Shown here in pieces: positions 35,695 to 48,153 of a stretch of 64,000 bases of DNA (position 1 is its first letter; every line of letters begins with the position of its first letter). Source of the DNA: Neurospora intermedia (Eukaryota > Ascomycota > Sordariomycetes > Sordariales > Sordariaceae); NCBI GenBank assembly GCA_037102815.1, contig BTPP01000005.1, positions 310,001 through 374,000 on the forward strand, in the 5' to 3' direction. A program made the position numbers and the translations under genes. The notes beneath the pieces are model-generated. The model ran no database searches. It saw only the letters and a program-made list of their open reading frames with translations, and was not told the DNA's origin.

Positions 35695-38600
35695 GTGAGC
35701 GCAGTGCAGTTCAGTGCGGTGCCGTGCCTGGGTAGAGCGGGGAAAATGATATTGGATGAGATCATGAAGATGCCCCGCTCTCGGACACTCCTCTCTCTGT
35801 CTTTTTTTTTTTTTTTCTTTTTTTCTCCTTTTCTTTGACTCTTACCGATCATGACGAGATGATGTGGTGACGCGACCAAAAGCATCTGACAAGCACAACG
35901 AAACCAAGTTTGCACCAAAGGATTGAACAGCGATGAAGCGCCGTACCTTCCAACAAAAGAAACTCGGAAAGTCCGTTACATAGCCCGATTCGGAGCGAAA
36001 AATGGTTCGCAGCGTCCCGAATTTGGTGGATGTCACCGGCGGATGTCACAAACCCCATCCCATCAAACCAGCACACCATCACAACATCCGTCAACGGCCG
36101 CGCATTCGCTACAGTTTGAATTGCCATGATTTGCGCCAATTCGCACCCTCGCACCTGAAACGCCCGTTAGCCGATGATTATCAGATCGACTGATCGATAA
36201 CATATTCACAACATCGAGCTACCCGGTGCCAGCATCACTTGCAACACCCGAGGATGCAACATTCATTCGGCATTACAGTATCATGCTGAGTTTACTCCAT
36301 CAACAAACATCAACACCCGGAACTTTTGTTTCGCAGGCCGCAGTCACTCGGTCCATCAACCCGTCCGTCCATCACACAAAACAGCACATCGCAGCGGACA
36401 GATAACCATGTGCATGCGCCAACACTGCGAAAGCATCAACTCGCCCTTTTACGAGTGGTCGGCAATCGCTCATTTCATAGTCTCTGGAAGATTGGTCAAA
36501 GTCAGGCCCCATGTTTTGGTCCATTTCGATCCGGCCCAGCCCGATGTTTTGCCTCTTTGGCAAAGCAGGCTGAAAGGAAGGAAAGAGAAACACGCACAAA
36601 CACGTTAACTTGATGCACGATCATCACCGTTTATAACACCAATGGACACAATGAACGGCACCAGACAACGAGCCAAAGAGGGGAAATAGAAATCGCTTGC
36701 ATCACACCAAGGAGAGAACAGAAATACGGATCGGTTGGGTTGTGTTGAAGTCGGCACTCTCGGGGCTATTTCATGCAATTCCAAATATACTTCGACTGTC
36801 ACGTCCAACGAAGTCAACCGTTTTATGACCCCACCATAAACACACAACAAATCGAATATCACGACCGAACATGCGAGGCATATGCAGGCCGTGGATGAGG
36901 ACAAAGATGGGAGGAACCCGGTGCGACTGGATCAACAGGATCTAGAAGAAGCAAGATGTTTAGAAAGGGCAGGTGGATATACCTACAATGAGCAAGATGG
37001 AGGCATGGAAACGGCAGACAGGGTTGAACTGAACCCAACGCCAGTTTCAGAAGGAGGATCAGACAGAGGTATTTACCTCCACACTGGTTGTTTATGGTTT
37101 AGATAAGGGGTGCAGGACATGGGAAAGTTGGGATGGGGTAGATGAGACAAAGAAAGGGTACTAAACGGTGGGATTTATGCGAGATCCATCCACGGAGGAG
37201 GATTTGGTGCGTGTGGTCACCAAGGGAGCGGGCGGCGGATGCGCATATTTTCAACAACGTTTTCGGTTGTAAAATGATACCCCATCTTATATTGTTAGTA
37301 GGTATGTATAGACTGCACATACTACCTCTATAGAAGACTGCTTTCGTCGGATTCGTGTATTATCTTCAGCGTATGATTTGGCAGTTGCGTTAATTCCATG
37401 TGGGTTGTCATCGCAGCTATGAGCCCCGTCCCATTTATGCTTTCCGTCTTGACTATATGGCCTCCAGTCCATTTGAGCAGGCCTGTTATCCTAACCAACA
37501 TTAGTCATGTGTTGTTGTAATCCAAATCCTCATGCGTTAGGGCTGGTGGATGCTTAATGGATGATGTACAGAGGCCACCACAAGTCTCATTGAGACTGCG
37601 AGAGTTTTTCTCGGCAGAGGTTACTTAGGGGTTAGTGGTACCAGAGGAGCGGCGAGAGATGAGAGTGAAAGTTGAGCCTGTCGTGGATCCTGAGCACAAG
37701 GATGAGGATGTCTGTTCGTGTTATGGCATTGGGGTATATACCTAATCATGTTGATTGTGTAGAGGCAGTGATAAGTGTACCGAAAGGTGTTGAGTACTGA
37801 ACCGTGATGTGTTCGGTATCTCGGTCAATCCTGAGCTCGTTCTTAGGACCATTTACATGACTTATCAAATACATACGACCACAGATGGTAGAAAACTCGG
37901 GATCCCGTCCGCTCTCCCATAGATAAGCTACCAATCGCCTGACTAGTAGTTGGGTCGGTGACGACCAGCGAATCCCAGGTGTTGTATGTTTTTTATTTTT
38001 TTTGGTGTTTTTGCCCTGGGATCCTTTTTTTTGGTCGCTGGACCAGACCTTATCTTATCGGCTTCGTTCACCGGCAGGCAGAAGCAGGTTGGGAGACATT
38101 CGGAATTAAATCAATCGAACGGGAAGATGTTTACGAGAAATGGAGAGGAAGCTCGGCGGTTTAAAACCCTTGCCTATCGCCGCTCTATCTTCCTCCTGGT
38201 CGCATACGTCACGGTAGCACGGCGATGTCTAACAACGGCGAAGTGAGGGGACGCCGGCGGAGGTGAGGTGAAGATGGTGAGGACGTCGGGGCCTCACACG
38301 TGCCTCTGACGCACAGACCAATTCTCTGCCTGCCGCTTAATCAAGTATGAATGGACATCATGATGGCCAAATGCAAATCCCCATGGGCCAAACAACGACC
38401 ATCGGCCGCGGACAGATAAATGAAGGCGGAATTTCCTTTTTCTCTTCGTTTTTTTCGCGTGAGTCACTTGAACCCATTCGTCATTGAAAGTCTTTATTCA
38501 ACACTTTTTGAAACAGCAGAATGGAAGCGCCCGGCTGCTGGCTTTTCCATCTCCCCTGGGGCTTGTCGGGTCAGTTGTCGTCATTGGGCTTTCAGAGGCT

Positions 38601-39905
38601 CCGGGGCATTCACTGGCTGTCAGGGCTCCAGCGGGTAGTGGCTCCACTTTCCACTTGGCATCGGCAGAAGCGCGTCTGTTGGACCCTTGTCAGGTACCAA
38701 TCACTGGCCGGAGACAGGCCGCGGTTGAAACGCAGGAACGCCTTCCACTTTTCAGTGCGACTTTCTTTTTTCTTCGTTCTTCCTCTTTTCCATATCCGTC
38801 CTGGCAACGCATTGCATTTCGGCATCGGAAACACCAGGATTTACTGAGGCCAGATCTCGCGGCCAGCCTCAATTGCAACCCGACATCTGCTCTGCCACAG
38901 ATTCCAGAACGGATACTTGTGGTGAAGGGTCTCGCGGTGACCCATTGTGTGAGGTGGACTACAGAACCGGCACACATTGTTCACCTTGCCGTGACTATGA
39001 TGAGCCCTCCCGAGTCCCATCAGGTGGCCTTGTCTCATGAACAACATGGCCCGGCTGCAAGCGCGCCAGACATCAAGACGACAGGCTCACATCGATCCAT
39101 CAACCCGGCCAGTTTTTGATGGGTTGCCTCTCCACCAAGGAAATCCGGGGTGTTCAAGGTTCCATGACAAAGAACGACTGGCTGCCAGAGTCCGGGCGCT
39201 TAGACAACCACCGCGGCTACGGGACGACTACCCCTTGATCAGCCTCCTCCCACTCCACTGTTCACGCACACAGATTCGAACAAAGGCAATGTCCCTTCAA
39301 GAAACAATGGGCCTTCTTCCTATTCTGGGACCCGGTGCGCCTATTGTCATTTGCACATCACCTGCTATCCCATCTTTTGGTCCTTCATCCCGACTCTCGA
39401 CTTATTCAGTGGCCCACCAGCCTCCGGGAGTCCGGGCCAGTCAAGTCACTAGCCTGCCTGGTCCGTCTTATTCTCCCATCCGTGGTCTTATTGACGCACT
39501 CTCTTTCTATTGTTCACTCACCTCCTCACCTGTTCGTTTCCCATTCTTCACCTATTCATATCTCCAGTATGCAGTCATAGTGGGCAAGCCTTTTTGTTTT
39601 GGATACCCTCTTGTTTCCTTTGACTCTCTCCTCTTGTTCCTTTCTCTTGCCCATTTGCTTTTCCCTCTTTTTTTCGCTTTCCCGGTTTTCGGCTCAGTAC
39701 TTCTTTCTCGAGAGTGTTCATCCAGCTGGTCTCGACGGGTGAACAGCAATTTTTCGATCTTCTTTTTTACCAGCAGACATACACCACGCGCTCTTACGGC
39801 ATTCGCTTTCCTTTTCACTTTTCGACTTTTGCACGATTAGTAGACGACTACACGATATACTACACTATCTTGCTGGTTCAAGAATAAGAACGATATATCA
39901 ATATC
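35695..39905. other. Spacer and probable long prm-1 promoter/leader
   Basis: A poly-T tract (about 35800-35825) follows the cysteine-rich gene. Frames through 36000-38400 are short and unrecognised. From about 39240 to 39840 the plus strand is pyrimidine-rich (CTTTTTTTC, CTCTTGTTCC and similar), consistent with the promoter and leader of prm-1. No RNA gene was recognised. Confidence 0.45.
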
Positions 39906-42203
39906 ATGGTTTACAGCGAAAAGAACGGAGGTGGCATCCCTCCAGTCCCACTCTCTCTTAATACGGCAACCCCATGGCAGAATGTCAACCTTCACAATGA
40001 CCAACAGACCGAGCCCCAGCTAAAATCGCACCCCGATACCGACCCCCGAATCACTCCCTATCTCGGCCTGCGAGCGAGGCTATCACAGCTATGGTTTAAC
40101 CGGTGGACGATTCTGTTGATTTTGGTCCTGATCCGGGTCATCATCCTCACAGCAAACCTCAAGGAAAACCTCGGCGATGCCAAGGCCAAGGCCCTCTCAG
40201 CATGCACAAAGGTCGAAGACGTCGGTAGCGCCATGGCGTCTATGCCTTATTACATGTCCAAGGGCGTCAACGTCATGGCCGCCGGCAGCATGCAAAAGGC
40301 GGTGGAAGCAATGGCATCAATTCTCAAGATGATCCTCACGGGCGTCCAGGCCATCATCATGTTTGTCATCAACATGTACATTGGCACCTTTGCCTGTCTG
40401 GTGGCAGCCTTCATCCACGGCGGTCTGCACGTGGCTACTGCGGTAGTCGAGGGCGCAACCAAGGTGATGAACGACGCCATTTCGTCCATTACCAAGGGTA
40501 TCACCGACGACATGAAAAGCTTCCAGAGTGCCATCGACAAGGCAAGGGATTTCATCAACAGCGGCATTGGTCTCATCAGCAAGGACATTCAACTTCCAAC
40601 TATCAACATTGACAGCCACATCAGGGACCTTCAGGGGATCAAAATCAATGCCAACGGCGTCGTCAATGGCCTGGATGTCCTCGACCAAAAGATCCCGACG
40701 TTTGACGAAGCCAAAAACCTGACCGAGTCCGCCCTCGCCATCCCCTTCAACCTCGTCAAGGGCAAGATCGATACCGCCTTTTCCGAGTTCACGATTGAGC
40801 CCACCATCTTCCCCACCGCCGAGAAGCAAGCCTTGTCCTTCTGCTCCAACAACTCCTTCCTCAACGACTTCTTCGAGTCCCTGGTCACCCTCGTTTACAA
40901 AGCCAAGATTGCCTTTTTGGTCGTCATCATCATCCTCGCCGTGCTCGCCATTTTCGTCATGGGCTACATTGAATATCGCGACTTCAAGCGCGAAAGGGAG
41001 CGGGCCGCCCGAATGGACGCCAACGCTTTCAACTCCCAGGACGCCATCTACATCGCCTCGCGCCGCTGGACTGCCGACGGCGGCATGAGACTTGCCAAGT
41101 GGTGGACCAAGGATACAGACAGCAAGAACTACCTCTTGATCCGATGGGCCTTTGCGTACGCCACCTCCCTGCCCGCCCTCTTCGTGCTGTCACTCGCCGT
41201 TGCCGGTATGTTGTCGTGCCTCTTCCAGTGGGTGCTCCTCCGACAGATCGAGAAAAGGGCGCCCGAGCTTGCAGCGCAAGTGGGCGATTTCGCCGGTGAC
41301 GTGGTCGGGACTCTGAAGCAAGTGAGCAACAACTGGGCCAACAGTTCCAACGCAGTCGTCGCCAACATGGAATCCGACATCAACAGCGATCTCTTTGGCT
41401 GGGTGCGCGAGGCCACGGAATCCGTCAACAACACCCTCACCGTCCTCGACGACCAAATCGACCACGCTTTGGTGGCCGTCTTCAACGGCACCGTCCTCCT
41501 CGACACCGCCCGCGACGTTGTCGGCTGCCTCATTGGCCGCAAGATCGACGCGGTCCAGGACGGCCTAACGTGGGTGCACGACCATGCCAAGGTCACTCTC
41601 CCACGGTTCGACGACGACATCTTTTCCGCCGGCGCGGCGCAGAGCATGGGTAGTGACGGCGACCTCTCAAGCTTCCTGGCCAAGCCCGGTGCAGTGACAA
41701 CCGACGAGATCAACGAGGCCGTAGGGAAAGTAATCAGGTCGTTGCGCAACGGTGTCATCCAAGAAGCTCTGATCACGCTCGGTCTGCTTCTAACATACGT
41801 CATTGTCGTCCTCATCGGCGTCATGGGCGCATTGATAGGCTGGGCCACACCAGGCAAAACTCGCGGGGAGGGTGGGCAGCAATTTGGCGGTCGCCCCCCT
41901 TCCTTCCATAATCATAACGGCTTCGATCCCGCGCTAGCGCCTAGCAATGCCATGGTCGGTAATCCTGCTAGTCCTCACTATCAGAATGAGAAGTTTGGAG
42001 GAGGAGGAGGAGGCATGCATGACGTGGCGTCCCCTGCTTATGAGGAGGTGGTGTATGCAGGCCGCGTGCCTGTTGGAAATACGAGGGAGCTGATTACGAG
42101 GTACCCGAGCCATCAAAGGACGAGCAGTTATCCGACTGTGGAGAGCCCGGATCCGATGCCGCATGGGGATGAGAAGGTGCCGGGGTATTTTACGCCTATT
42201 TGA
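39906..42203 (+). CDS. prm-1: Plasma membrane fusion protein PRM1
   Basis: Prm1 is a multi-pass plasma-membrane protein that helps merge the membranes of fusing cells. In Neurospora it is needed for normal hyphal and mating-cell fusion and for later sexual development. This intronless frame encodes 765 residues. Visible membrane segments are WTILLILVLIRVIIL (about 73-87), a long hydrophobic pair near 150-180, IAFLVVIIILAVLAIFVMGY (about 335-354), a helix near 418-445, and ALITLGLLLTYVIVVLIGVM near 620-640. Between them lie long helical ectodomain loops with N-glycosylation sites (NNT, NGT, NSS), as in the yeast protein. The tail is Gly/Pro-rich and hydrophilic. The N-terminus, with PRITPYLGLRARLSQLWFNR before the first helix, is characteristic of fungal Prm1. 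ATG at 39906 is preceded by an A-rich leader. Confidence 0.95.
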   Translation: MVYSEKNGGGIPPVPLSLNTATPWQNVNLHNDQQTEPQLKSHPDTDPRITPYLGLRARLSQLWFNRWTILLILVLIRVIILTANLKENLGDAKAKALSACTKVEDVGSAMASMPYYMSKGVNVMAAGSMQKAVEAMASILKMILTGVQAIIMFVINMYIGTFACLVAAFIHGGLHVATAVVEGATKVMNDAISSITKGITDDMKSFQSAIDKARDFINSGIGLISKDIQLPTINIDSHIRDLQGIKINANGVVNGLDVLDQKIPTFDEAKNLTESALAIPFNLVKGKIDTAFSEFTIEPTIFPTAEKQALSFCSNNSFLNDFFESLVTLVYKAKIAFLVVIIILAVLAIFVMGYIEYRDFKRERERAARMDANAFNSQDAIYIASRRWTADGGMRLAKWWTKDTDSKNYLLIRWAFAYATSLPALFVLSLAVAGMLSCLFQWVLLRQIEKRAPELAAQVGDFAGDVVGTLKQVSNNWANSSNAVVANMESDINSDLFGWVREATESVNNTLTVLDDQIDHALVAVFNGTVLLDTARDVVGCLIGRKIDAVQDGLTWVHDHAKVTLPRFDDDIFSAGAAQSMGSDGDLSSFLAKPGAVTTDEINEAVGKVIRSLRNGVIQEALITLGLLLTYVIVVLIGVMGALIGWATPGKTRGEGGQQFGGRPPSFHNHNGFDPALAPSNAMVGNPASPHYQNEKFGGGGGGMHDVASPAYEEVVYAGRVPVGNTRELITRYPSHQRTSSYPTVESPDPMPHGDEKVPGYFTPI

Positions 42204-43203
42204 GTTGTAACCCAGGGTAAGAGGATGACCTAGCTATGCTGTTTGGTTAGGGGGTTTGTACGTTGGAAAGAAACTTTTCTTTGTTTTGCGAGTGGTTGAG
42301 CAAATCGCATTGCATTTTCTTTTTTGGGCTTGGCATGGAGTTGAATGGACAAGGACCTTGCTTGGGTATGTTTAATAAGGGATGGGAAGGAAGTTTTGCA
42401 TGTTGGGTCGGGAATTTTCTTTCTAGTCAATCATTTACTGCTGAGCATTTCGTACAAAAAAAGTCTGGAAATCTGGATATTTGGTCAAGAAGAGGAGGAC
42501 GAAGGGAAGGAGGTAGAGCAAACAAATTCCCATCTGGTTAATTGCAAGCGAGCAAGCATAAAATTGGATAGGGCCCAACTTCTGGATTTGGACGGATTTG
42601 ATGTTTGATAGGCATGGGTTCGTCGACGGGATCAGATGATTGATACCAATGCAGTGTAGAAATAATGAGTGCCGCTAGGCCATGAATCCGAACCTGAACC
42701 TGAACCTGAACTGCCTTATGTACTTGTGATCAACGAAGACAATCCACATGAAGCTAATGCGCAAACCCGTTCATGCATTCAAGGTTCGTTTACGTCCATT
42801 GTCGACGATCGTTTCACCCGGATTTATCAAAGTCAAAGATAGGAAGGTAGCCCGAGCAGCACCTGGTACCTGGCTGCACCCGCTTCCCGTACCGGTGCCT
42901 ACCGGTGCCGAGAGGACAATCACCGAAGAAGGTGAAGAAACTTGGACGCAAACAACGGGGAACAGCGACGGACGGACCCGAACAGCCCCACGTGCCGGGA
43001 CAAGGAAGAAGGGCCCGGGACTTTGTTGAAGGCGTGTTTGCCTTTCTGGGCTTTCAAAACTCTACATACCACTTCCCTTCGTACCTGCATACTGTACATC
43101 GATACGAACGGGAACTCGGTCGGAGGAGTCTACGTTACCAAACTTGGTGTACCTACCTACCCTACTTCGTTCAATCACTGCATCAGGCACCACAAAACTA
43201 CAT

Positions 43204-43242
<39 letters not shown>
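43204..43242. repeat. Poly-G run of 39 bases
   Basis: An uninterrupted run of 39 G, flanked by ACATG and AAGTACAG. Such runs are rare in fungal nuclear DNA, very unstable and hard to sequence, so the exact length is uncertain. It could form G-quadruplex structure. Confidence 0.9.
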
Positions 43243-43243
<1 letters not shown>

Positions 43244-44400
43244 AGTACAGAGTGGGTGGCCTTTGCTTAGGCCAAAGTATGTGAGTTTTTATAGCCTGTA
43301 GGTAATATGAGGTTAATTCGTCCTGATCTCGTTCCGAGCTCGTATAGAGGTGGGTATGTTCCAGAATATTTGATGATGGTGATGATGGGGTTGTACAGCA
43401 GCCATGGGACAGGATAGATAGGTACGAGGATGACGGGTGGGTACACAAGACGGAGTTTTGCTGTACAGAAAATTACTTCGAATGGTGGAGGAAGTAGGCT
43501 GGGATGTAGCTTTTTTTTGTACATTGTGGCGGAAGAATAGTGTGTCCTGTAAATGCTGAGTATTACGTTTATTGCATCTGGCATTCACATGCTATATTGG
43601 TGCTGAGAGCGTATCCGATGACTAGTCGGAATTGGGTTCCAGGAACGATCTAAGTATATACAGGTTGTTTGGAATTGCTCTGTCTCTGTTCCTGGTTTCA
43701 GATTCCAGATTCCAGATTCCAGATTAGGTTCCAAATTCTAGAGGTCCAGAGGTCCGGAATTGGAATCTTGGGTGTGATTGCCATGATCTGATTGGTAGTA
43801 TTCAGACAGTTGTGGAGAAAGATGATTCCCAGGTCTTGGATGGAAATGGGGAGAGGTTTCCGCGTGGAAGACTTGACTTCCAACTAAGTGTCGTTGAACA
43901 GCTTTTGGGAAATAATACCTAACCGGGAAGATTTCTGAGCCAGATTCGTTTCAGTTTTCAGGTTGTCGGACACGCCCTTGCTTCTACTGTACACGGAAAA
44001 GTGGTGCGGAAACTGGCCTTGGGCTATCGGCCGCTTGATCAGCCTGGACGGGAAGTCTTGGCCAATATGTTTCGCGCGCGCGCCCTCCGTTGATGTTTCA
44101 TGTTTCATGTTTATCAGGGCGGCATTCCCCCCGCGAATCGCTTCCGTGGGGAATCTATTACTGTAAACTGTTAGTGTGCCAGTTTCGCGCCTTTGCAATA
44201 TTCAAGGCATTGAATGTGAAAAAGCAGCCATTTTCTATACGGGAAATGGATTTATCATCACTTTCCAGTTCACCACGTTAATCTTTAGTGTAAAAGTGGA
44301 ATGCCGGCAGATGTGTACCTGCTGTAGCGTGAAGCGTCGCGTTAGTGGATGTATGTAGCGTTAGTGTACCTGAACCGGAGGCGCTGTCCGGCTCCGGCAC

Positions 44401-44459
44401 TGCCCTGCCCTGCCCTGCCCTGCCCTGCCCTGCCCTGCCCTGCCCTGCCCTGCCCTGCC
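44401..44459. repeat. (TGCCC)n pentanucleotide repeat, about 12 units
   Basis: Eleven perfect TGCCC units and a partial one lie in tandem, 5' of ACTGACTGGC. It is a GC-rich microsatellite, probably length-variable. Confidence 0.92.
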
Positions 44460-45385
44460 ACTGACTGGCATGCATTGGTTTGGTGCTGGCGCGTGGTTAA
44501 GGCAGGTGGTAGCGTGGGCAGCAGCCCGCGTGGGAAGGGCGGGGGTTAGCGGGGTTCTCCCTGCATCTTTTCTTTTCCTGTTTCCTGTTCCTGACTTGGC
44601 CTGGGCTGCTGCCGCCGATGAGAAGTTCGAGACTGGTCTCTGCCGACCGATGAAAAAGTTCAGTTGTTCGCTAGATAACTTCCGGACGAAACGTTACTTT
44701 TTTTTTCCCTTCCCCGATTTTACCCTTCTTCGTATCATACCACTACCGATTGGACCAGAGGCATGATGGACAGAAACGAATCGATGGGTCGATAGAAGGG
44801 CGGGGTTCACTCCCACACTCCAGAAATGGATGGGTGAGCAAGAAGCCAAGGAAGTCACATTCCTCATTACCCTTCCAATTGCCGTGACTGGACTGGCACT
44901 CAATACCTATGGTAGTGACGGGCTTGTCTTGTGAAACCATTCCATTGTCGCTGTGCGTCGTCTCCAGGTTCGTCCCTTCCTGTTGCTTGCTGCTGAATGT
45001 GAGCCTGGTCTCGTCTGTGAAAGGTTTGTGACGGGACACGGGCAGTGACAGGCACACATACACACGGGAGGCTTGGTCTCGATGTTCCCGTCTTCCCTTC
45101 TTTCTCTTCCCGTTCCTCCCTTTGCACGCTTTCCTTTTTTCCCTTCCGCAGGTATCGCTGTTGAGGCCAGGATACGACTACGACTCGACCACGAGACGGT
45201 ATGGGATTCGGATTCGAATTCGACTCTTAGCACGACGCTTGCGAACTGTCATTCATTTGGGTTAGCGGAAAAACACCGTCAGAAACATCTCTATCCAGGA
45301 ACTGCCTAGTTGCCGACGGCGCCATCACCATTGCGTCATCTTTATTTTTACACAGCATTTCTTCAAGCTAACGGCCCCGGCCACG

Positions 45386-46777
45386 ATGGCTTCGCGCGAC
45401 TCTGAAAGGGATAACCCCATCCCTCTCCCTTCACCACTCCAATCCCATCCGCCAGACTTCCCGACCGACTCCCACGCCGACGCCGACCCAGCTCCTGTTT
45501 CTCCCATATCCTCCATATTCTTAATGTCTACAGTTCCAACCTGGCCGGGATTCGGGGCAGGCCTTAGGATGGTCAGCCCCAGTCCCCCGCCGACGGCCGT
45601 CGGCCCACGACCACTCCCACCGCTTCCATCCCTCGATACATCTCCAGAAGCTGGTAGACAGGAGCCCGCATATGTCAAGAGGACCCGCCTCCGAGTCGAG
45701 CGCCGCATCCGCTACCTCCCCGAATGGGAAACACCCCGAAACCCGCCTAAGCGCAGCATGCTGCAGCAGACGCGCAACCTACTGTCGTCCCTTCCCTTCT
45801 TCGAAGCGAGGAAGCAGCCGAGTTTTGTCAAGAAGCAGCATAAGCCGCGCTCAATGTCAATTCCTTCGCTCTTCAGTTTGATGGACCCCCCGGTTGCGGA
45901 GGAGAAAGATGAGACGATGCCTCCCAACGATCGGCATGGGGTTAATGCGGGCTGGAGAAAGAGTCTGGGATTTGGACATGGAAAGAATAGCCTTGCGGGC
46001 TTGGATCTGGAACGACATGGCGAGGGCGGGATAGCGCCGACGCATACGGTCACGACGCTGGGAAGCATTCCGAATCCGCCACCACCGCCGAGACTCACGG
46101 AGAAGGAGAGGTTGAGGAGTTGGGTCAATCGGAGGTTGTTGCCGCCTGAGAAGCAGTATCCCTTTGGTCTAAACAGGCGGCGGTTCTGTCTTTTCGTTCT
46201 TCTGCCACTTCTGTTGCTCTTGGTGCTCGGATTGACACTCGGCCTTGGATTGGGACTCGGACTCAAGCACAACGACGACGACAGCGACCTCCCAATTCCC
46301 CCTCCCCTCGGTGAAGACCCCCCGACGGCGATCCACCAAGCAACCTTCAATCATTACTTTCCATCCAACGGCACCGGCGCTTGCGGCTACAACATCACCA
46401 ACGATGAAGTCGTCGTCGCCATCTCCTACAAAATCTGGGACGAGGCTGCCAAACGTGCGGCTGAACTCCTTCCGCAAGAAATACAGGACAGTTCTCTGAA
46501 CTCGGATCCAAACAGGAATCCGCTTTGTGGAAAGGTGATCTGGCTAGGACGAAACGACGACCTTGAGAATAGGGATACTTGGATTCAGGCGAGGGTAGCC
46601 GACAGATGCGCGCCAGAGAGATGTCCGGATGGGGAGGATCTAGATTTGACCGCGGGAGCATTCGAGGCTGTGTACAGTTCGGGTCTTGGAAGCGCGAATT
46701 CGGATGCGGAAGAAGTGCAGGATGGAGGAAAGGAGGGATGGTGGGTTTGGGATGATGAGGCAGATGTACGCGACTAA
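45386..46777 (+). CDS. Type II membrane protein with an extracellular RlpA-like double-psi beta-barrel domain
   Basis: This is one exon of 463 residues. A long proline-rich cytoplasmic region (1-262) precedes a single transmembrane helix near 265-292 (CLFVLLPLLLLLVLGLTLGL). After a short acidic linker, residues about 320-450 have the double-psi beta-barrel pattern of RlpA/expansin-like fungal proteins. The landmarks are ATFNHYFPSNGTGACGYN, then NPLCGKVIW, then RVADRCAPERC followed by DLDLTAGAFEAV, where the Asp and Cys positions match the family. Such domains bind or loosen wall polysaccharide, or act as small secreted barwin-like folds. Here the domain faces outside on a membrane anchor, which suggests a role at the cell wall; this is inferred. 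Sequons NGT and NIT fit glycosylation. ATG at 45386 is the first in frame. Confidence 0.85.
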   Translation: MASRDSERDNPIPLPSPLQSHPPDFPTDSHADADPAPVSPISSIFLMSTVPTWPGFGAGLRMVSPSPPPTAVGPRPLPPLPSLDTSPEAGRQEPAYVKRTRLRVERRIRYLPEWETPRNPPKRSMLQQTRNLLSSLPFFEARKQPSFVKKQHKPRSMSIPSLFSLMDPPVAEEKDETMPPNDRHGVNAGWRKSLGFGHGKNSLAGLDLERHGEGGIAPTHTVTTLGSIPNPPPPPRLTEKERLRSWVNRRLLPPEKQYPFGLNRRRFCLFVLLPLLLLLVLGLTLGLGLGLGLKHNDDDSDLPIPPPLGEDPPTAIHQATFNHYFPSNGTGACGYNITNDEVVVAISYKIWDEAAKRAAELLPQEIQDSSLNSDPNRNPLCGKVIWLGRNDDLENRDTWIQARVADRCAPERCPDGEDLDLTAGAFEAVYSSGLGSANSDAEEVQDGGKEGWWVWDDEADVRD

Positions 46778-47404
46778 GACATGGGTTTACGAAGTATGAT
46801 AATGGGATATGAATTATGTGATATAGTTATGGGATATGGCGCATGGCATTGGCTTGGAGGGTGGTTATCGATCATGAATTTCAGCATGGGTTACAGCACA
46901 TCAGATTACGGATTGGCGCTGGGGAGAACGGTAATGGGAATGGATCAGGGCATCTGGATGAGGTATGGCGACTACGAACGATGATGGGTTTCTTTTGTCT
47001 TGATATACTTGTACAGATAGACATGGCGGCGTCCTTCGAAGGGGCAAGCGGCGGCATTTGTGTGGACATCTTGCAAAAAGTCAGGGCATGTATGGGATGG
47101 AGCGGTTTCATCAGGTATTTACAGCGAAGGTTTTCTAGATTCATTTGACAAAGTACATGGCCTACTGTGACATACTCGGCAGGTGAAGTGAGCTGCGAGA
47201 GTAATGACTTTGAGGCATGGGATACTCGCAACGTAAAATGAACATTGTTGCCTCTAACATCCAACTTCAACACGTCTCAGTGGGCAAATACATACAGCGG
47301 GATGTTGATCCCCTGTTTCAAAGCGGCCCGCTTGCTTCTCTCTTGACATCATATCATATTCTCTTGGGTTTGCAAAGGCTTGCCACATTTATCTCGGATT
47401 TTCT

Positions 47405-47407
<3 letters not shown>

Positions 47408-47442
<35 letters not shown>

Positions 47443-47476
47443 TTTTTTTCTTTTTTTCTTTTTTTTTTTTTTTTTT
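47408..47476. repeat. (CT)n followed by poly-T
   Basis: About fourteen CT dinucleotides are followed by T runs with single C interruptions. This is low-complexity sequence. Confidence 0.85.
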
Positions 47477-48125
47477 GTTATTACTGTTCCTCAAAAGAGG
47501 CCCAGCTTTCCCTCGACTCACTGCACAGAGAGAGAACACTAAACGCCTGCCAGTACTCTCCCGCGCAAATTTGGTTCAGTGCTTCTACCTACCTACCTAC
47601 CTACATCATCATCATAACAAGCCTATGTAGGTACCTCTAGGTAGATCCCGTGACAAATGGAGGTGACAATCCCCTTTGCGTAGGGGGTATATTCATGTCG
47701 TGTGTCCATGCGGTCAGTGGTGTAGTGTAGTGTACCTACCTAGCTAGGTAAGTACAACTCCGTCATTATGGCCCCCGATAGTTCCCGATCTCGCTGGAAT
47801 CTTCGTGCTCTGTGGCGTGTTAGGAAGTGTCACGAGGTACCCAGATAAGTAACTGAATCCTTTTGCCGTATGTTTTTGATAGACCTGACCTTGAATCCCT
47901 TGGACCTTTGACCACGGTTATCGCCATGTGTACCTACTTCCTATTCTACCATGTTGTTGTTGTTGTTGAGTGAGGAGGTATGTATGGTAGATTCCATCCA
48001 CGTCACGTTCAGATTTCGTTCGCATGCATGAATCCTAGAACTACCTACCTAATAGCAAATGAAACACAGCTGCCTACCTACCTACCTGCCTACCTACCCT
48101 ACCTAAGCACTAAGCACATGGAAGA

Positions 48126-48153
48126 GATAGATAGATAGATAGATAGATAGATA
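48126..48153. repeat. (GATA)7 microsatellite
   Basis: Tandem GATA units lie directly beside TAGGTACCTA-type motifs. Confidence 0.85.

Larger units (their letters stand above)
42204..45385. other. Spacer with poly-G and TGCCC arrays
   Basis: This lies between prm-1 and the next plus-strand gene. It contains a 39-base G run (43204-43242), an array of TGCCC pentamers (44401-44459), a short run of imperfect TCCAGATTCCAGATT near 43700 and a pyrimidine-rich stretch at 45085-45150 probably belonging to the next promoter. I see no credible gene. Confidence 0.5.
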
